The position numbers and the translations under genes are program-made. A DNA stretch of 64,000 nucleotides. Source: Bryoerythrophyllum caledonicum (lineage: Eukaryota > Streptophyta > Bryopsida > Pottiales > Pottiaceae). Positions 46,956 to 64,000 of the stretch are shown here, piece after piece. The notes beneath the pieces were generated by a model. The model made no database searches. It was not told the DNA's origin and worked only from the letters and a program-made list of their open reading frames with translations. The first letter of the stretch is position 1, and each line of letters starts with the position of its first letter. The stretch lies in assembly GCA_963971425.1 (NCBI GenBank), contig OZ020518.1, positions 29,580,770 through 29,644,769 of the forward strand, in the 5' to 3' direction.

Positions 46956-47260
46956 ACTCCCCTGGAATTGTGTGGAAACTCAGTTTTGTATATTTCCTAC
47001 TATCTCATATGATTTCTGCTAATATATTATATTTTTTCCTATTTGATGACCACTATAGTATTTAAGCTTATTAAAAACTTCACATCACACTATTAAAAAA
47101 TGGGTAAGATAACTTTCTTGTTACATACACCAGAGGCGATGACACAATGTTGTCTATTGATAATTGTTGTATAATTTGTGATTGAGTTAGTTTTTTAGAA
47201 TAGAAAAGCACTACCAAAGTTTACACTTCTATTTAGTGCCTAAGAAATATGTGGAAATTG

Positions 47261-48935
47261 AATTTTGAGTATTTGATACATAGGTTTCCAAAAATTTCAT
47301 AAAAAATATAAATGAACTTCAATTTCAATATAAACCTTGGTTTTGACCATTTAGATTCCTCTCCAACTAAATATTTTATGTTGATTTAATGTGCAAATTT
47401 ACAACATTGGATTCTTTGTTTTTTGCAAAATTTCTCTAAAAGTGCTATATACCTATTTAATAGCTTTAGAAGTTTGTATAAAGGACATTAGCATCATCTT
47501 CAATATAATGGTCATGAGCTTAGATCTTTGTAGGTCATCATTTTGAAACCAAAAAAAGTCAAACTGTACTCCATGTTTTTGTATTGAAAACAAGTTTGTT
47601 GTGCGTTTCCAAGTTTCATTGCACTTGAAATATCTGAGAACTTTCAATTTATGTTGTCAAATTTTACCATCTATCTAGTATCTATGGTGAAATTTGATTT
47701 CTAAAGTCTAAAATAACATTTTATTGTTGAATGTAGAACATGACTTTTTATGCTCTTTGTGCAAAATGAGTAGTTTGAGAGTATTTGTAGTGAGAAATAA
47801 TCAGATATTTAGAGGAAACAAGAAGTACTCCACCAAAGCACAATATTTCATTGAATATAAGGTAACCTAGCCTATAAGATTTAAAAAAAAATACCAATCA
47901 TATATTTATTAGCTACCAATGCATAACAATTGTGGAAAATGACTTAAAGAGAGGTGGTTACAGGGTGAACTTTGGTGGTTGTGAGGTGAGAGAGCGGTGT
48001 TGATGGAAAAAGGTGAAATAGATTGGTGTTGAACTGAAAATAGGCTTGTCAGTATAATTTTTTTTCTGTGGCATTTAAAAGTTGTCAACATACACATCAC
48101 TCGATGATTGTTAGTTTTGGCATGTTGTCATTTAGTATTAGAAAATTTGAGCAGATATCTTTGATGTTGATTTTGAGTGTGATTTTTAATGATTCTACTT
48201 GAAGGTTGAAAATTACAGAAAATTCGTAGAAATTTTATTTATAAACCAAATATGTGATGAAACTTTCCCTCTAAGACAAGTCAAAGTTTCTCACCTTGTT
48301 AGACAAGATTGGTGTCCAAGGAACCAACATCGTGTACAACATAGTCATATGAAATCTTTATCTTTTGTAATGTATTAGTTTGACATAAATCATGGCCAAA
48401 GTCATCTAATCTTCTTAATGTTAGGAAAACAAAACCTCTATCTTTACTTTGAATTTCATGAGCTTCCAATCTGTATGGTCCAATGTTACCAATTTTTTTG
48501 GATGATATCTATGTATGCCAATAAAGATCTTACAGTTGAAGCTGGAAGTATGAGTTTTTTTTTTCCCACTCTATGTTCTAGAATAGGCTATTTTGAAACA
48601 TTCATGGTAAGGAATACTCATTGATTTTTAAAGGCTAGGTTCATATGGATAATGGTAGTGATGACCAATGAAGGACAACAATTCACAAGGAGTCATAGTA
48701 TGTTAGACTTTGTAAAAATAAAATGCAATGGAATAATTTATTGTTGCCTCAAATGCTTCAATCTTTCAATCCATGGGGTGGAAGTTTCAAACCATTCAAT
48801 GAATATCTTTAATGACTTGTTAACTAGACTGCTCATGATTTCTAGAAACATACATAAAAATTCACAAACAATTAAATTTTCATCAGAAAGCCGTGATTTA
48901 AATAGCATCAATTCAGAGATGTTTTGCCAACCAAT
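47261..48935. other. AT-rich intergenic, nothing recognised
   Basis: About 1.7 kb lies between the tandem array and the 3' end of the unknown gene. Only short chance open frames are present. Confidence 0.6.
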
Positions 48936-50921
48936 TCATGTTAGCAAATGACAACTTTGGCAAAAGTTGCGGTCCACACTTCTACTTTTAATGTGGGAAA
49001 TCTCAAGTTTATCGAGAATGTTTGCCAAATATATTTGTTTTCTTATGTCTAACTTCTTCACACGATCGCTCAAGAGCGTCCCGTGAGTCTTTGTTATTCT
49101 CTCTACGGTGTCAGGAAATGTGGAGGTTTCATTATTTTCTCTATCATTACCTGCAGTAGGTGATTTCCATGCCACATCTTCCATGGAATCTACTTTCTCA
49201 AGACCTTGACAACTCTCGGGAGTGGACGAGGTTGTTGTAGATTCACATTCATGTGTTTGACTCGATCCATCGTCCTCATCGGAAGTTCCATTGCTGACAT
49301 CAGATTGAACCGGATCAAAAGTGGGTTGCTCCGGATTATTGACATCACGAAGATACCGAAGATTAAGTTTCAAGGTGCTCCTTCCATTATCCATAACGCT
49401 ATTGCCTAATGATTCATTATAATGGCCATGAGCAAAAAATGGGGTTGCGATGTGACTTTTTTTCTCCTTGTGGTTGAAGCTACTTTTTACAAGCTTGGCA
49501 ATAGGAGACAATGCCTTTACTAATGGCGGTAGATGTGGCATATCATTCAAAACTTCATTTTCAAGCAACACCAAAGCCCTCTCATCTTGATAAAATACAC
49601 ATTCTTTGGAACCTCCGTCTTCAATTTTCTCCAAGATACATGGTTTATCATTGTTATCTTTGGTATGTCCATCATGATCCTGTTTGGAACGGATATCATG
49701 TTCATTGTCCGTTGTCGTCGGGAAGAGAGCCCTTGCACTTTGACTTACACTCTGGACTTTGTGATAGAATACATCATATATGATGCCATCACATGAATTA
49801 GGTTCAATTGCCGCACAATCGGAAACATCATTTATTTCTTTTGCCGTTTTGAAAAACTCATAATCAGGTGTCAGATATTCTCGCAATGTGTTATTCTTAT
49901 CCAAGAGGGCGTAATATTGGTTTCTTTGTTCTTTGTCATCAAAAACTTGTGGAGAGGTTAGGTGGCAAATGTCCCCCCGGTTTTTAATTTGGCGCTGGTG
50001 TCTTGAGCTGTTTTGGTTGAAAATTAGAGAGGCTCTATCAATTTGGTATTCGGCTGGGGTTGATGGATTGGATGCATTTTTCGAGCAACAAAATCCGTAG
50101 CCATCGATATGAAAATATGCTTTGTACCGATTTCGAATAAGATTCAGCTGAGAGTTCTTCTGAGAACTCGTGTGGAAATTTATCTTTGGAGTGATGTCAT
50201 GAAGTACGGCACCTTCGAATTTTGTATCGGATTTTTGATGTACAAGAGCAAAGTCAGAGCCATTGCTTCCTTTAATTTTGATTTCTGAACTCTGCAAATT
50301 TATACTTATAATCTTTACTACCATAAAACTTTGTGGAGCATTTCAAACTAATTTTGAATTTATTTACAGGCTAGGTGTTAGGTTACATCAAATGTCTCAT
50401 CAAACTAGGTCAAGACAAACATAATTAGAAACAACCTTGTGCCAATTTTTTCGTCTTCCCAATGTATTTTCCGGTGCTTTGGGATTCCTAAAATAAAATT
50501 CAAATTTTTTGTTAGCATATTATAAACCCTAAAATTACATATTTTCTAGTAGGCAACAAGACTATATTTGGTGAAATTTGTTGAATGAGAGCTTTAATTG
50601 AAAAAAACCTTGCTAGTTGTGCCTTCTTGGTTTGAAGTGCTTCTTGTTGTAAGTCTCTAATTTTCAACCTTTCCTTGTTTGCTCCACTGCATTAAAAGAA
50701 AATCAATTCTATCCCCATTAATAAATTACTTCCGTTGTTTTTATCAATCATCTCAAAAAATGAAATGAAATAGTTTTCGTTGTGTGAAACCTCTATAACA
50801 AGTCAAGAGAGAAGAGTTACCTAATGAATACTTGAAAATTGCGTTCACGATGCTCATGCTCCAATTTGGTGATACGCGAGTAAATATTCAAGTTGGCATT
50901 TTTACTTGGTTTTTGCTTCAT
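48936..50921 (-). CDS. Unknown 4-exon gene, 528 aa, coiled-coil N-terminus
   Basis: Exons, in reading order, are 50921-50821, 50686-50609, 50487-50436 and 50291-48936. All introns are GT-AG and every junction keeps the frame (33 codons plus 2 bases, then 1+25 codons+2, then 1+17 codons, then a phase-0 exon). The start is MKQKPSKNANLNIYSRITKL. Residues about 14-65 are charged and helical (KLEHEHRERNFQVF; KERLKIRDLQQEALQTKK), likely a coiled coil. The large last exon is Ser/Asp/Asn-rich and probably largely disordered, with a Cys-containing patch (YGFCCSKN) and an acidic stretch (SDEDDGSS). I recognise no domain or family. The intact frame over four exons argues for a real gene. No signal peptide or membrane segment is seen. 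Confidence 0.75.
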
Positions 50922-52400
50922 TTCCCCTCTTATTTCTTACAACATCTCCACTTCGATATAAACATGCCTAACATTTCCATTATTCTTGTGCCACTTATAT
51001 TAAAAAGAGACCACCTTGAATGTGTCTCTACTTGCAATCAACCCATAACACGTTCCAATTAATCTTGTGGATACCTACTGTGTTTCAATGATTTAACATT
51101 AACAATTATATTTGAAATTGCACAAAACATTTCTTCAAATAAATACAGAAGAATAGGAGACTCTCTTCTTTTTATCATTTCTTTTCAAAATAGCTAAATG
51201 TCACCACATGATTTCTATTGACGATATACAAATCCAAGGGCCATGTCCTACATAAATACTTTATGTGAAAGATGGCGTTTGTTGAAAAACAATTTGCTCC
51301 CAATAAGAGACTTGAAACGTATTGGTGATGATAATTAAATGCAGTGAGCTCTTCCGAGAGGTGTGTCATTGAACAAATGTTGACTACTTTGTGGTAATGT
51401 TGTTTGTGGACACATAATTAGTGATGGAATAAACAAACACTCTATTCACACCGGACTTCTTTGGAGACCGGCGATGCTCTTCTTTTGGTAGTAATGCTCT
51501 TTCAATGTGTTCTTTGCATTTTACATAGAAAAGCTACAACAACCCTAATTCTTGTCTTGTTGTTGTTGATGTTCTTCTTCTCTAAGTGTTTGCATGCAAG
51601 ATATGAAGCTGGAATGTGTGGTCCATGACATAGTGTAGACCTTAAAAGACTACATCTTTTACATTAAGTGCACAATGTCACCCAATCCTGTCCCATTTTC
51701 ATCCCATTTAATCAACTTAGAGTAAAATTGAAGTAAAAAGAGTTTTGAAGTCAAGCCCTTGAAGTCCCTGATTTTTAGAAGGAGTGGGTGAGATGACGTA
51801 GCTCATCATTTGATGAGGAAAACCATTTTCAAGCACTGTCCTACCATATATTACTTGGAGAATTCAATAAATTATGTACAATTTAATATTTTACTTTTTT
51901 AATCCAATTTTCATTCCTAAAATTAGTGAATTTTGGAATGGCAAGTTATAACATTTGGAATTTCAAATATGTACACTTGTATCCAACAAAAATCTCCACT
52001 CTATCTAATATGTAGTCATTGTCACGTTTTTGTACCCCCATGCACTAACCTCAACATGTTACACCCTTCTTTTTCATCCAAAAATTTGCATACAAATAGC
52101 TAACATTGTAAGGGTCATAATGGTATAGGATTTGATCCCTAGTTTCAATATATGCTTAGTCAAATTGGTCTGATCTTGCTAGGCAAGAGGAGATTTTTTT
52201 TCCCTCACCTCAAATGCTATAATCTTCATATCCCATGTGGTGAATTGCAACCAAAAAAATATGGCATGTTAAAAATTTAGAATTTTGTTTTGAGAGATGA
52301 TTTTCAACTGTAAGATCTTACAATTAAAAGTCCAAAATTTTGCTTAGAAATGCAAATTCTTGTCCCTATTTAACAGTGGCAAATTTGGATTATTTTTGGA
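50922..52400. other. Intergenic, upstream of the unknown gene
   Basis: AT-rich DNA holding the LINE fragment at 51418-51486. No coding region is supported. Confidence 0.6.
51418..51486 (+). mobile_element. LINE 3'-end fragment (69 bp)
   Basis: TTAGTGATGGAATAAACAAA, CTCTATTCACACCGG, a partly paired hairpin and TCTTCTTTT match the LINE 3' end. It starts at the same element position as the fragment at 46885. Confidence 0.85.
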
Positions 52401-53020
52401 GAGAATGTCAAGGAACTCTAGGGGTTAATCCCTAAATTTACAAGAGTCCCTCTAGGGGACTCTAAAAGGTTTGGGCAAGTTCCTCTAGTGTCAATTTATG
52501 ACATTTTTCTTTGAAATTTTTATTGAAGATGGACATTACCAAAAGCTTTGTGTGAGTCCAATTTTTTCCTCAATCCAACATTTAATGAAAAAGTTATAGG
52601 ATTTTGAAGTCCAAATGGGGAGAGCGGCACGTCGGGCAACTTCAAAAACTTTTGCTAGGACACTCTATTGAATGTGAGATTTTCAGTACTAGAAAATAAT
52701 ATTATTTCCTTTCATATTGTCAAAAAAAATCTCTTGTCTTTAGTGGAAAAAAAGCATATAAATCCAAGTCAAATAGTTTCACGCATTGTCACATTGTCGG
52801 GCAAGGTACCAAAAAACTTCTTCTTTTCCACATTAAACATAGAGATATTCTTATTTTTCAATTTTTATTTTTTCCATAGCATTATGTGGTGTGAACCTTC
52901 GCATCGACCGTTCTAATTCTCATTCTAAAACATATTAAGTTCACAAAAAAATATAACATGAATTGGCATTATTTTGAACCTCCACTACATGCACAATCTT
53001 TTTGAATATGCTACACCCCA
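52401..53020 (+). repeat. ~600-bp dispersed repeat, forward copy
   Basis: It matches 62440-63058 in reverse orientation, including AAGGTACCAAAAAACTTCTT, TCTATTGAATGTGAGATTTT and TTTGAATATGCTACA. No coding frame, ends or duplications identify a class. A short further piece (TTTAGGGGTTAATCC) lies near 53355. Confidence 0.82.
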
Positions 53021-54551
53021 CCTTCACCTATAAAAGTCGGTGTACAAGGAACTAGTATCATCTTAATGGAAATGAATTTAGACCTTGTGTAGTGCAAATA
53101 CTTGACACCAAGTGAAGTCAAAGTCTATTGATCCACTAAACCCAAGGAAGAAAATGAACCTTTGTTCTACTTCAAACACTAAAATCTTACAACTTGTGCG
53201 GTCAAAGTTTATGAATTTTTTTGAGTATGTCATTTAGTAAGTCTTTATTGAGATCATATGGTTAAAATTAGAAATAAAAGTTTTATGATTCTTCCTTACT
53301 CATTGCACTATAACTAGAAGCTTTGAAGTGTTTTTGGTGCAAAATTGTCAAAGAAATTTAGGGGTTAATCCATAAACAATTTAATGCTTGATGCAACATG
53401 TTTGTGATAATTGGATGGGCTCTAGTGTTGCATTCTCCTTTTAGTCTATGCATTAGTACTATCTCCATTGAAAGACTAAATTCATAGGGGTTTTACACAA
53501 GGACCAAGGGTCAAGAGGCCGAGTGCTACTCTAACTTTTATGTTTAGTGTAGGTACACTATGTGAATTATAAATGCTATAAGTTTTTACTCTCGATGAAT
53601 ATTTCTACCAACCATGTTGATAATAATCACCCTCTTTGCGTAGTATAGATAGTTGGACTCTCAGTTAAAACCTTCATCAAAAGTAAAAAATTATAGCAAT
53701 TTCAAATCATAAAGTACCACTACACTACGCATAAAATTTGGTGTACTAGCAATTTCAAGAATGGTCTAAAGCCTCAAATTCGACCTTGGTTGGTCTCTCG
53801 GCTCTCGCATTAGGGACCAAGGTCGAGAAGCAGACAACATCCAAAATGCTTACATGGCAACACATTTTGAGAGTTTTGGCACAAAGAGTTCGGCCTCTCA
53901 AGGAAAGATTGGGTCAAATGAGAACATAAACTCAAACTCTTGCCAAAATCCCAAACATTTTTCGTGTTTAAAACAATATCTTCTTTAACCTAAGATCGTT
54001 TACCCCAAACATTTCTTGAATACTATAATCTTTCAATCCATGGTCTTCTCGTAGTACAATCCAAATTGGAATGAGATCATTATATCTGAATGTGTTTGGT
54101 CTTGACAATAGTTTTAAAGTTTCTTTTCCATAAACATAGATGTAGTTCTCTAGAGGTTAAAAGACCCCCATTTTTTGAAGTGACTAATGATTAGAGCAAG
54201 TTAGTAAAGCAATCTTCATAACAGAACAAGAACTGACGACAGCACAAATTCGCTACATTACTCAGTAAAATCCACATGCACACGACCTCAGCCTCAAGCT
54301 ATATAGTCAAAAGTGAGACCTCTCGCAAAAGTGAGATAGTACTATATTCCGCCAAGCTCCACGAGATCAATCCTTCCCAATTGACTCCATTGCTACTGCC
54401 TTATTTTAAGAGGTAAAACTATCTGAGCTAAAACTCTCACAGCGCCGCAAAATAAATACTACAGGCAAACGGAAACGGGCTACAGTGTGCCAAAACAGAA
54501 ACTTCCCAACAGCATGAAAGAAAGCACAAGGCCTGAAACAGGAAATTAAGT
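53021..54551. other. Intergenic, downstream of alanine aminotransferase
   Basis: AT-rich, with the probable 3' UTR of the aminotransferase toward 54551. No gene is seen. Confidence 0.6.
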
Positions 54552-59728
<5,177 letters not shown>

Positions 59729-60680
59729 TTCTGTCCTTCCTACTCCCGTTCTAAATCTTTCGACTCGCACCTCACCGTCGCGCCAATGAACCTCTCGCTC
59801 CTTCACTCTCCCTCTCTCCACCACCACAAGACAAATGCACAACTGATCTCTTCCCCCCGCCGGAGAACAAGAAACAAGAGCTCAAGAACAAGAAAGAAAG
59901 CCAACGAACGTCCCTATCTCAAACCCTACCGCGTCACTTCACTCTCCTCTCCTCGCCTCTGGCAATTACAAAACCAATGCCGCCTCTCCTCTCAATACTC
60001 TTGTCTCGACACCTCGCAACTCACCCCTCCCCTGCCTCCTCGTCGTGAAAACAATTTTGCTCCTCGTCTGCACTCCGACTTCCGATCGAGCTCGCTCTTG
60101 TTACGAAAATGCTGACTCGACCTGTAATCAACCAAATCAAACTCAGCTCCGAGAAACTAAGACGAGCGCTTACATACATGACAACTGGAGCATGCTGCCA
60201 AAGGCCAATAATACACTGTACTGTACCGTCCTTCCTGACGACAACAATCAGACGCGGCGTCGTTGCTGACTTCCGATCAGAACAAACTCCGCAACTCTAA
60301 GCTCCGGCGAAGCGACACGAAGTAAAATATCGACATTACTTTCACTCCGAGCCAGAATTTCACAACATTCATGTCACCGTTCACCAGAAACTCGCTTACC
60401 TTGCAATTCACCTCGCCATCCCGGTTTTCGGAAGCTCTCCACGCCACACAAGAGTTAGCGGCGATGACGGCGGCTCAGTGCTAAACATGTGATGAGCATC
60501 CGCAGCATCGATTTGCTTGGGCTCCAAGTTCTTGCCTTACGATGCGTCACTTCATGCCAGCGACCAGTCAAAAGCCAAATGTACCAGTCGCCTAGAACGT
60601 GTTCTTCAGAATCTACCACGGTCGTAGATTCTTCTGTGTCGTCCAGTCGCTAGTCTGAATTGGCGGGGTGCGCATGTCGC
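59729..60680. other. 5' flank of alanine aminotransferase
   Basis: GC-richer, with pyrimidine-rich stretches (CTCACTCTCC, CTCTCCTCTCC as read on the plus strand). It probably contains the 5' UTR and promoter. No TATA box can be assigned with confidence, and no second gene is seen. Confidence 0.5.
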
Positions 60681-60920
60681 CAGTGTCTGATTTAGATTCC
60701 CTGTGTCTGATTTAGGTTTCACGTGTCCGATCTAGGTCCCCTCTATCTGATTTAGGGTCCATGTGTCCGATCTAGGTCCCCTGTGACTGATTTAGGTTCC
60801 ATGTGTCCGATGTAGGTTCCCTGTGTCTGGTTTAGGTTTCATGTGTCCGATGTAGGTTCCCTGTGTCTGATTTAGGTTTCCTGCGACTGAATTAGGTTCC
60901 CTGTGTCTGATTTGGGTTCT
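60681..60920 (+). repeat. 20-bp minisatellite, 12 units
   Basis: Twelve units of exactly 20 bp, consensus (C/A)TGTGTC(T/C)GATTTAGGTTCC. Several units alternate between a CTGTGTCTGATTTAGG form and an ATGTGTCCGAT(C/G)TAGG form, suggesting duplication of 40-bp pairs. It lies about 1 kb upstream of the aminotransferase start. Confidence 0.95.
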
Positions 60921-61120
60921 TTATGGTTTTTCCCTAAAGGACCAAGTGTCCGTTTGGGGACAAAATTTATCACTTTGGCTGTAATTATCTTTCAATCCAT
61001 TTGGACAAAGTTCACAAATTTTTCACTATATCATCTAATACAAGTTGAGAAGACAATTCTCAAAACCTTGATCTTGGTAGTTTTGAATCAATGGAGTAGA
61101 GATTCCTCTGAACTTTCAAC

Positions 61121-61240
61121 CCTTTAAGGGTGGGTTGGCTATGGCTGATGGAAAATCTACGAATTTGGTAGATGATTTTATGTAGAATATATTACGTTCA
61201 TAGATTTGACCATTGCCATAGCCAGCCCAATTTTAAATGG
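61121..61240. mobile_element. Small hairpin element (MITE-like)
   Basis: Arms TTTAAGGGTGGGTTGGCTAT (61123-61142) and GCCATAGCCAGCCCAATTTT (61215-61234) are inverted copies around a 70-bp AT-rich centre. No firm target duplication was found. Confidence 0.6.
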
Positions 61241-62439
61241 TTAAGGGTTAATTGTATTGTACAATGTTCTTGTTGGTTCTAGGTTTCAACGTCCTTAATG
61301 TTGGGTTTAGAGTTATGTTGGTTATTTGTTTCGGATGTGGCTTGTCTCTTGTCCAGTTGGTACGGTGGAAGGCACTTTGTGGATGGTTCTTGTGAAGGAA
61401 ACTCGAAGGTGATGTGCCATGGTGCATCAGAAGTGTGGGGGCTTGTGTCCAGGCCATGTTGTGGATAAGGTCAAGTGTTGGTTTACGCATGTTTCCGAAA
61501 GTTAGGCTCATGTGGAATGATTTGATAAGAGTTGAAATCTTCTCAACTATGTGTTGGTGACGGCTTTGCATTCAACTTGTGAGGTGGAGGACATTTCACT
61601 GTTGTTGTGGGTCATGTTTGCATCCTGGCATGATGAGGTGAAGATATGGTAGAAAACTTTTGAATGGAAAAATGACTTCAAGTGCTTCACCCTTTACCGC
61701 CCAGGTATGTTCTGGAAAAACCAGGACTTCTGCTCATTTTTTCTTTGAACCGGATTTGATGGAAATATAATGCCTAATATTTATATCTCACCTTACAAAA
61801 TTGAACTTAACCCATGACCTAAACTTTGGGGAAATTTTGCACAACATCCAACAATTGATGGAATAGAATATAGTGTTTAAAGTTACCGTATATTGGTAGT
61901 GAAAACTGTGGTTTTTGGAGGGTGTACTACTTTAACCATCAATGGATTCTTGCAAGAGTTTTTTTACTTTGAATAAGAGTGGTTCACATGTGCACTAGGT
62001 TCATAGCTTTGCATTGACATATCATATGTGAAGAAAATATTTATACACAATTATTGGTGATTTTTATGCTTTTTCCTACTTGATTGTATACAAAAATGTT
62101 CCAACCTTACACGAATCAAACCAGAAGTTTTGTATGTGAGGAGAGAGATCAACAATCACAAAACAATGAAGAATGTCTTAAAGACGAAGTTCAATCAAAA
62201 TTTTAGACCAAAATCAATGTGAAAATACAACATAGTGTGTGGCATGGTATTCACTGTATTCATAGTATTTTGTGTTATATTCCTAGCTTTTCCAAAAGTT
62301 CTATAAATCCAAATCATGATCTGATTGTTGGAGAGTGTTCATGTAATGTGTGCGCAAATCAGAACCTGGAATATCGAAGCCTAATTCCTCATGGATTTCA
62401 TGCAAATTGAGTTTTAGCACCTCTGGAGTCCCATTTCGG
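61241..62439. other. Intergenic, nothing recognised
   Basis: Only short open frames without recognisable protein sequence. Confidence 0.6.
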
Positions 62440-63058
62440 GCTTCTTGGGCATTGTAGCATATTCAAATCAAATGTGCAAGGGCTAAAGGTTCAGAAATTG
62501 CCAATTCACGTTATATTTTTTTGTGAACTACATATGTTTTAGAATGATAATCCGAATGGTCAATATGAAGGTTTAGACCACATCTTGTAGTAGAAAATAT
62601 AAAATGTAAGAAATATGTAGATCTCATAGTTTAATGTGGAAAAGAAGAAGTTTTTTTGGTACCTTGCCCGACAAAGTGTGACAATGTGTGAAAATGTTTG
62701 ACTTAGATTATTATGCTATTTTCCACTTAAGACAAGAGATTTTTCTTGACATTATGAAAGGAAACAATATTATTTTCTAGTTTTGAAAATCTCACATACA
62801 ATAGAGTGTCTTTGCAAAAGTTTTTGGAGGTGCCTGACTTGCCCGCTCTCCCCGTTTGAAATTCAAAACCCTATAACTTTTGCATAGAATGTTGGATTAA
62901 GGAAAAAATTGGACTTACACAAAGCTTTTAGCAATGTCCATCTATAGTAGGAATTTCAAAAAGGAATGTTACAAATTGACACCATAGGTATCTGCCCAAA
63001 CCCTTCAAGAGTTCCGCGAGGAGACTCTTGGGCCTTTAGGAGTTAACCCTTTGAAGTC
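62440..63058 (-). repeat. ~600-bp dispersed repeat, reverse copy
   Basis: Reverse complement of 52401-53020 at roughly 75-80% by eye. The two copies enclose the alanine aminotransferase gene. Confidence 0.82.
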
Positions 63059-63086
63059 AATGAGCTTTTTTAGCCTGCAAGAACCT

Positions 63087-63568
63087 ACTACACCAATAAT
63101 GACATTTAGTGTTTGCAACACTAATCATGAACTGTAACACTAAATATCATTTTCATCGATAGTGTTACAACACTAAATACCAACCTCAACACTAATCGTC
63201 AATTACCAAGCTCTTGAAGTTTTACAAGTTGAAGTTTAGTGTTACAAGTGCTGCGGCGCCAATGCAGATTTCCGACACATCTCCTTCCAAAACTAAAATC
63301 TCCACAATTAAAATCCAGTATTTGTTGTGCTTGTTTGGCAGATGGTGGCCATGGTTTTTAGGGTTCAAGTGTTGGCGACTAGGTTTAGGGTTTTGGTGGT
63401 TCACATTGGTTTCAGAATTTTGGTGGTTTAGGTTGGTTTCGAAATTTCTGTAGCGGCACTGTTCTTTGCAACACCAATCTTCACTTTCTTTACATCTAGC
63501 ATGGCATGGTAGAAAGGAGTCATAACATTAATCTTCATGTAACACTAAATGTCGTCATTAGTGTAGTG
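63087..63568. mobile_element. CACTA-like MITE, about 480 bp
   Basis: The left end ACTACACCAATAATGACATT and the right end read inward, ACTACACTAATGACGACATT, match well and continue TTAGTGTT on both sides. The base outside the right end makes it CACTAC, as in CACTA elements. AACACTAA motifs recur inside the left arm. A 3-bp target duplication could not be confirmed. There is no transposase; open frames inside are low-complexity. Confidence 0.7.
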
Positions 63569-64000
63569 TTCTAGATAATTCCAAAGAACATTTACGCCCA
63601 GTGTACATTTCATTGTGACCCCACTTTATGGAAATCATTGTAGCTTGTTGATGCTTGCATCAATCTTCATGGCGCCGGTTTCAATAGATGCCCATCGTCC
63701 TCCACCTCTTTCTCATAATTTAAGTCTTTCTTGGAGGTGGCATGTAATAGTTGCTATCAAGATTTTTGTGCCAAAATGACAGAAAAAGGGTCCATTGTCC
63801 TTTATCCGCAAGCACCGGACCTAAGCCCGTTCATGAAATGAGATGGATGAACCTTTAACCATTGGTGTCGTCGCAATGATCTAAAGATATGTAGAAAATA
63901 TATAAATAGAACAAGGGTTGTGCTAGCAAATGAGAGGGGGTAGCTTGGAATGACAGAATGGTGCTTAACCCCGAAAGGATTGGGCCTTGTGCTTTATCAA
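63569..64000. other. Intergenic to window end, nothing recognised
   Basis: No gene or repeat is supported in the last 430 bases. Confidence 0.5.

Larger units (their letters stand above)
45400..47260 (+). repeat. Degenerate ~270-bp tandem array, right block
   Basis: Anchor copies (GTGACACAATGGTGCCCATT or close) occur near 45412, 45945, 46512, 46770 and 47133. The two long gaps return to 260-280 bp when the inserted ORF segment (about 46130-46440) and the LINE 3' fragment (46885-46955) are subtracted. It is the same unit as in the left block. Confidence 0.78.

Noticed and set aside
63214..63453. 79-aa Trp/Phe-rich protein
   Set aside because: It comes from low-complexity GGTTTTGG-like repeats inside a MITE; no protein signature.

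Overview
The window looks like nuclear DNA of a streptophyte, meaning a green plant or charophyte-grade alga. It holds a 15-exon alanine aminotransferase gene of plant type with short GT-AG introns, a smaller 4-exon gene I do not recognise, and many transposable elements in AT-rich intergenic DNA. I cannot name the species. A seed-free plant or charophyte is my guess, from the short introns and from a LINE type that recalls algal dual-endonuclease elements.

Positions 1-35980 are almost entirely one family of very large non-LTR retrotransposons, nested three deep in the same orientation. Element A (1-11113 plus a tail at 35912-35980; its 5' end lies outside the window) was hit in its 3' UTR by element B (11114-18963 plus 28866-35900, about 14.9 kb). 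B was hit inside its ORF2 by element C (18964-28854, 9.9 kb). Both insertions have exact 11-bp target-site duplications and end in a short TTC repeat. Damage follows age: A and B carry many frameshifts and stops, while C has an unbroken ORF2. ORF2 encodes, in order, an Asn/Thr-rich leader, a 2A-like ribosome-skipping motif (GDIETNPGP), an APE-type endonuclease, reverse transcriptase, an unnamed conserved domain, RNase H, a zinc knuckle and a C-terminal PD-(D/E)XK-like domain. A and B also carry a separate ORF1 with a coiled-coil end; C lacks it.

Positions 36000-47300 hold other mobile and repeated DNA. There is a broken hAT element with 8-bp duplications and terminal inverted repeats (36652-40456). 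A degenerate tandem array of about 270-bp units (about 41030-47260) has been invaded by a Tc1/mariner derivative with long two-site inverted repeats (41318-43012), by an unidentified 96-codon ORF segment (46143-46433) and by a 70-bp 3'-end fragment of the LINE family.

Positions 47300-64000 are the gene-bearing part. The unknown 528-aa gene (48936-50921, minus) and alanine aminotransferase (54552-59728, minus) both read through cleanly. The second is flanked by two inverted copies of a roughly 600-bp dispersed repeat, a 12-copy 20-bp minisatellite, a small hairpin element and a CACTA-like MITE.
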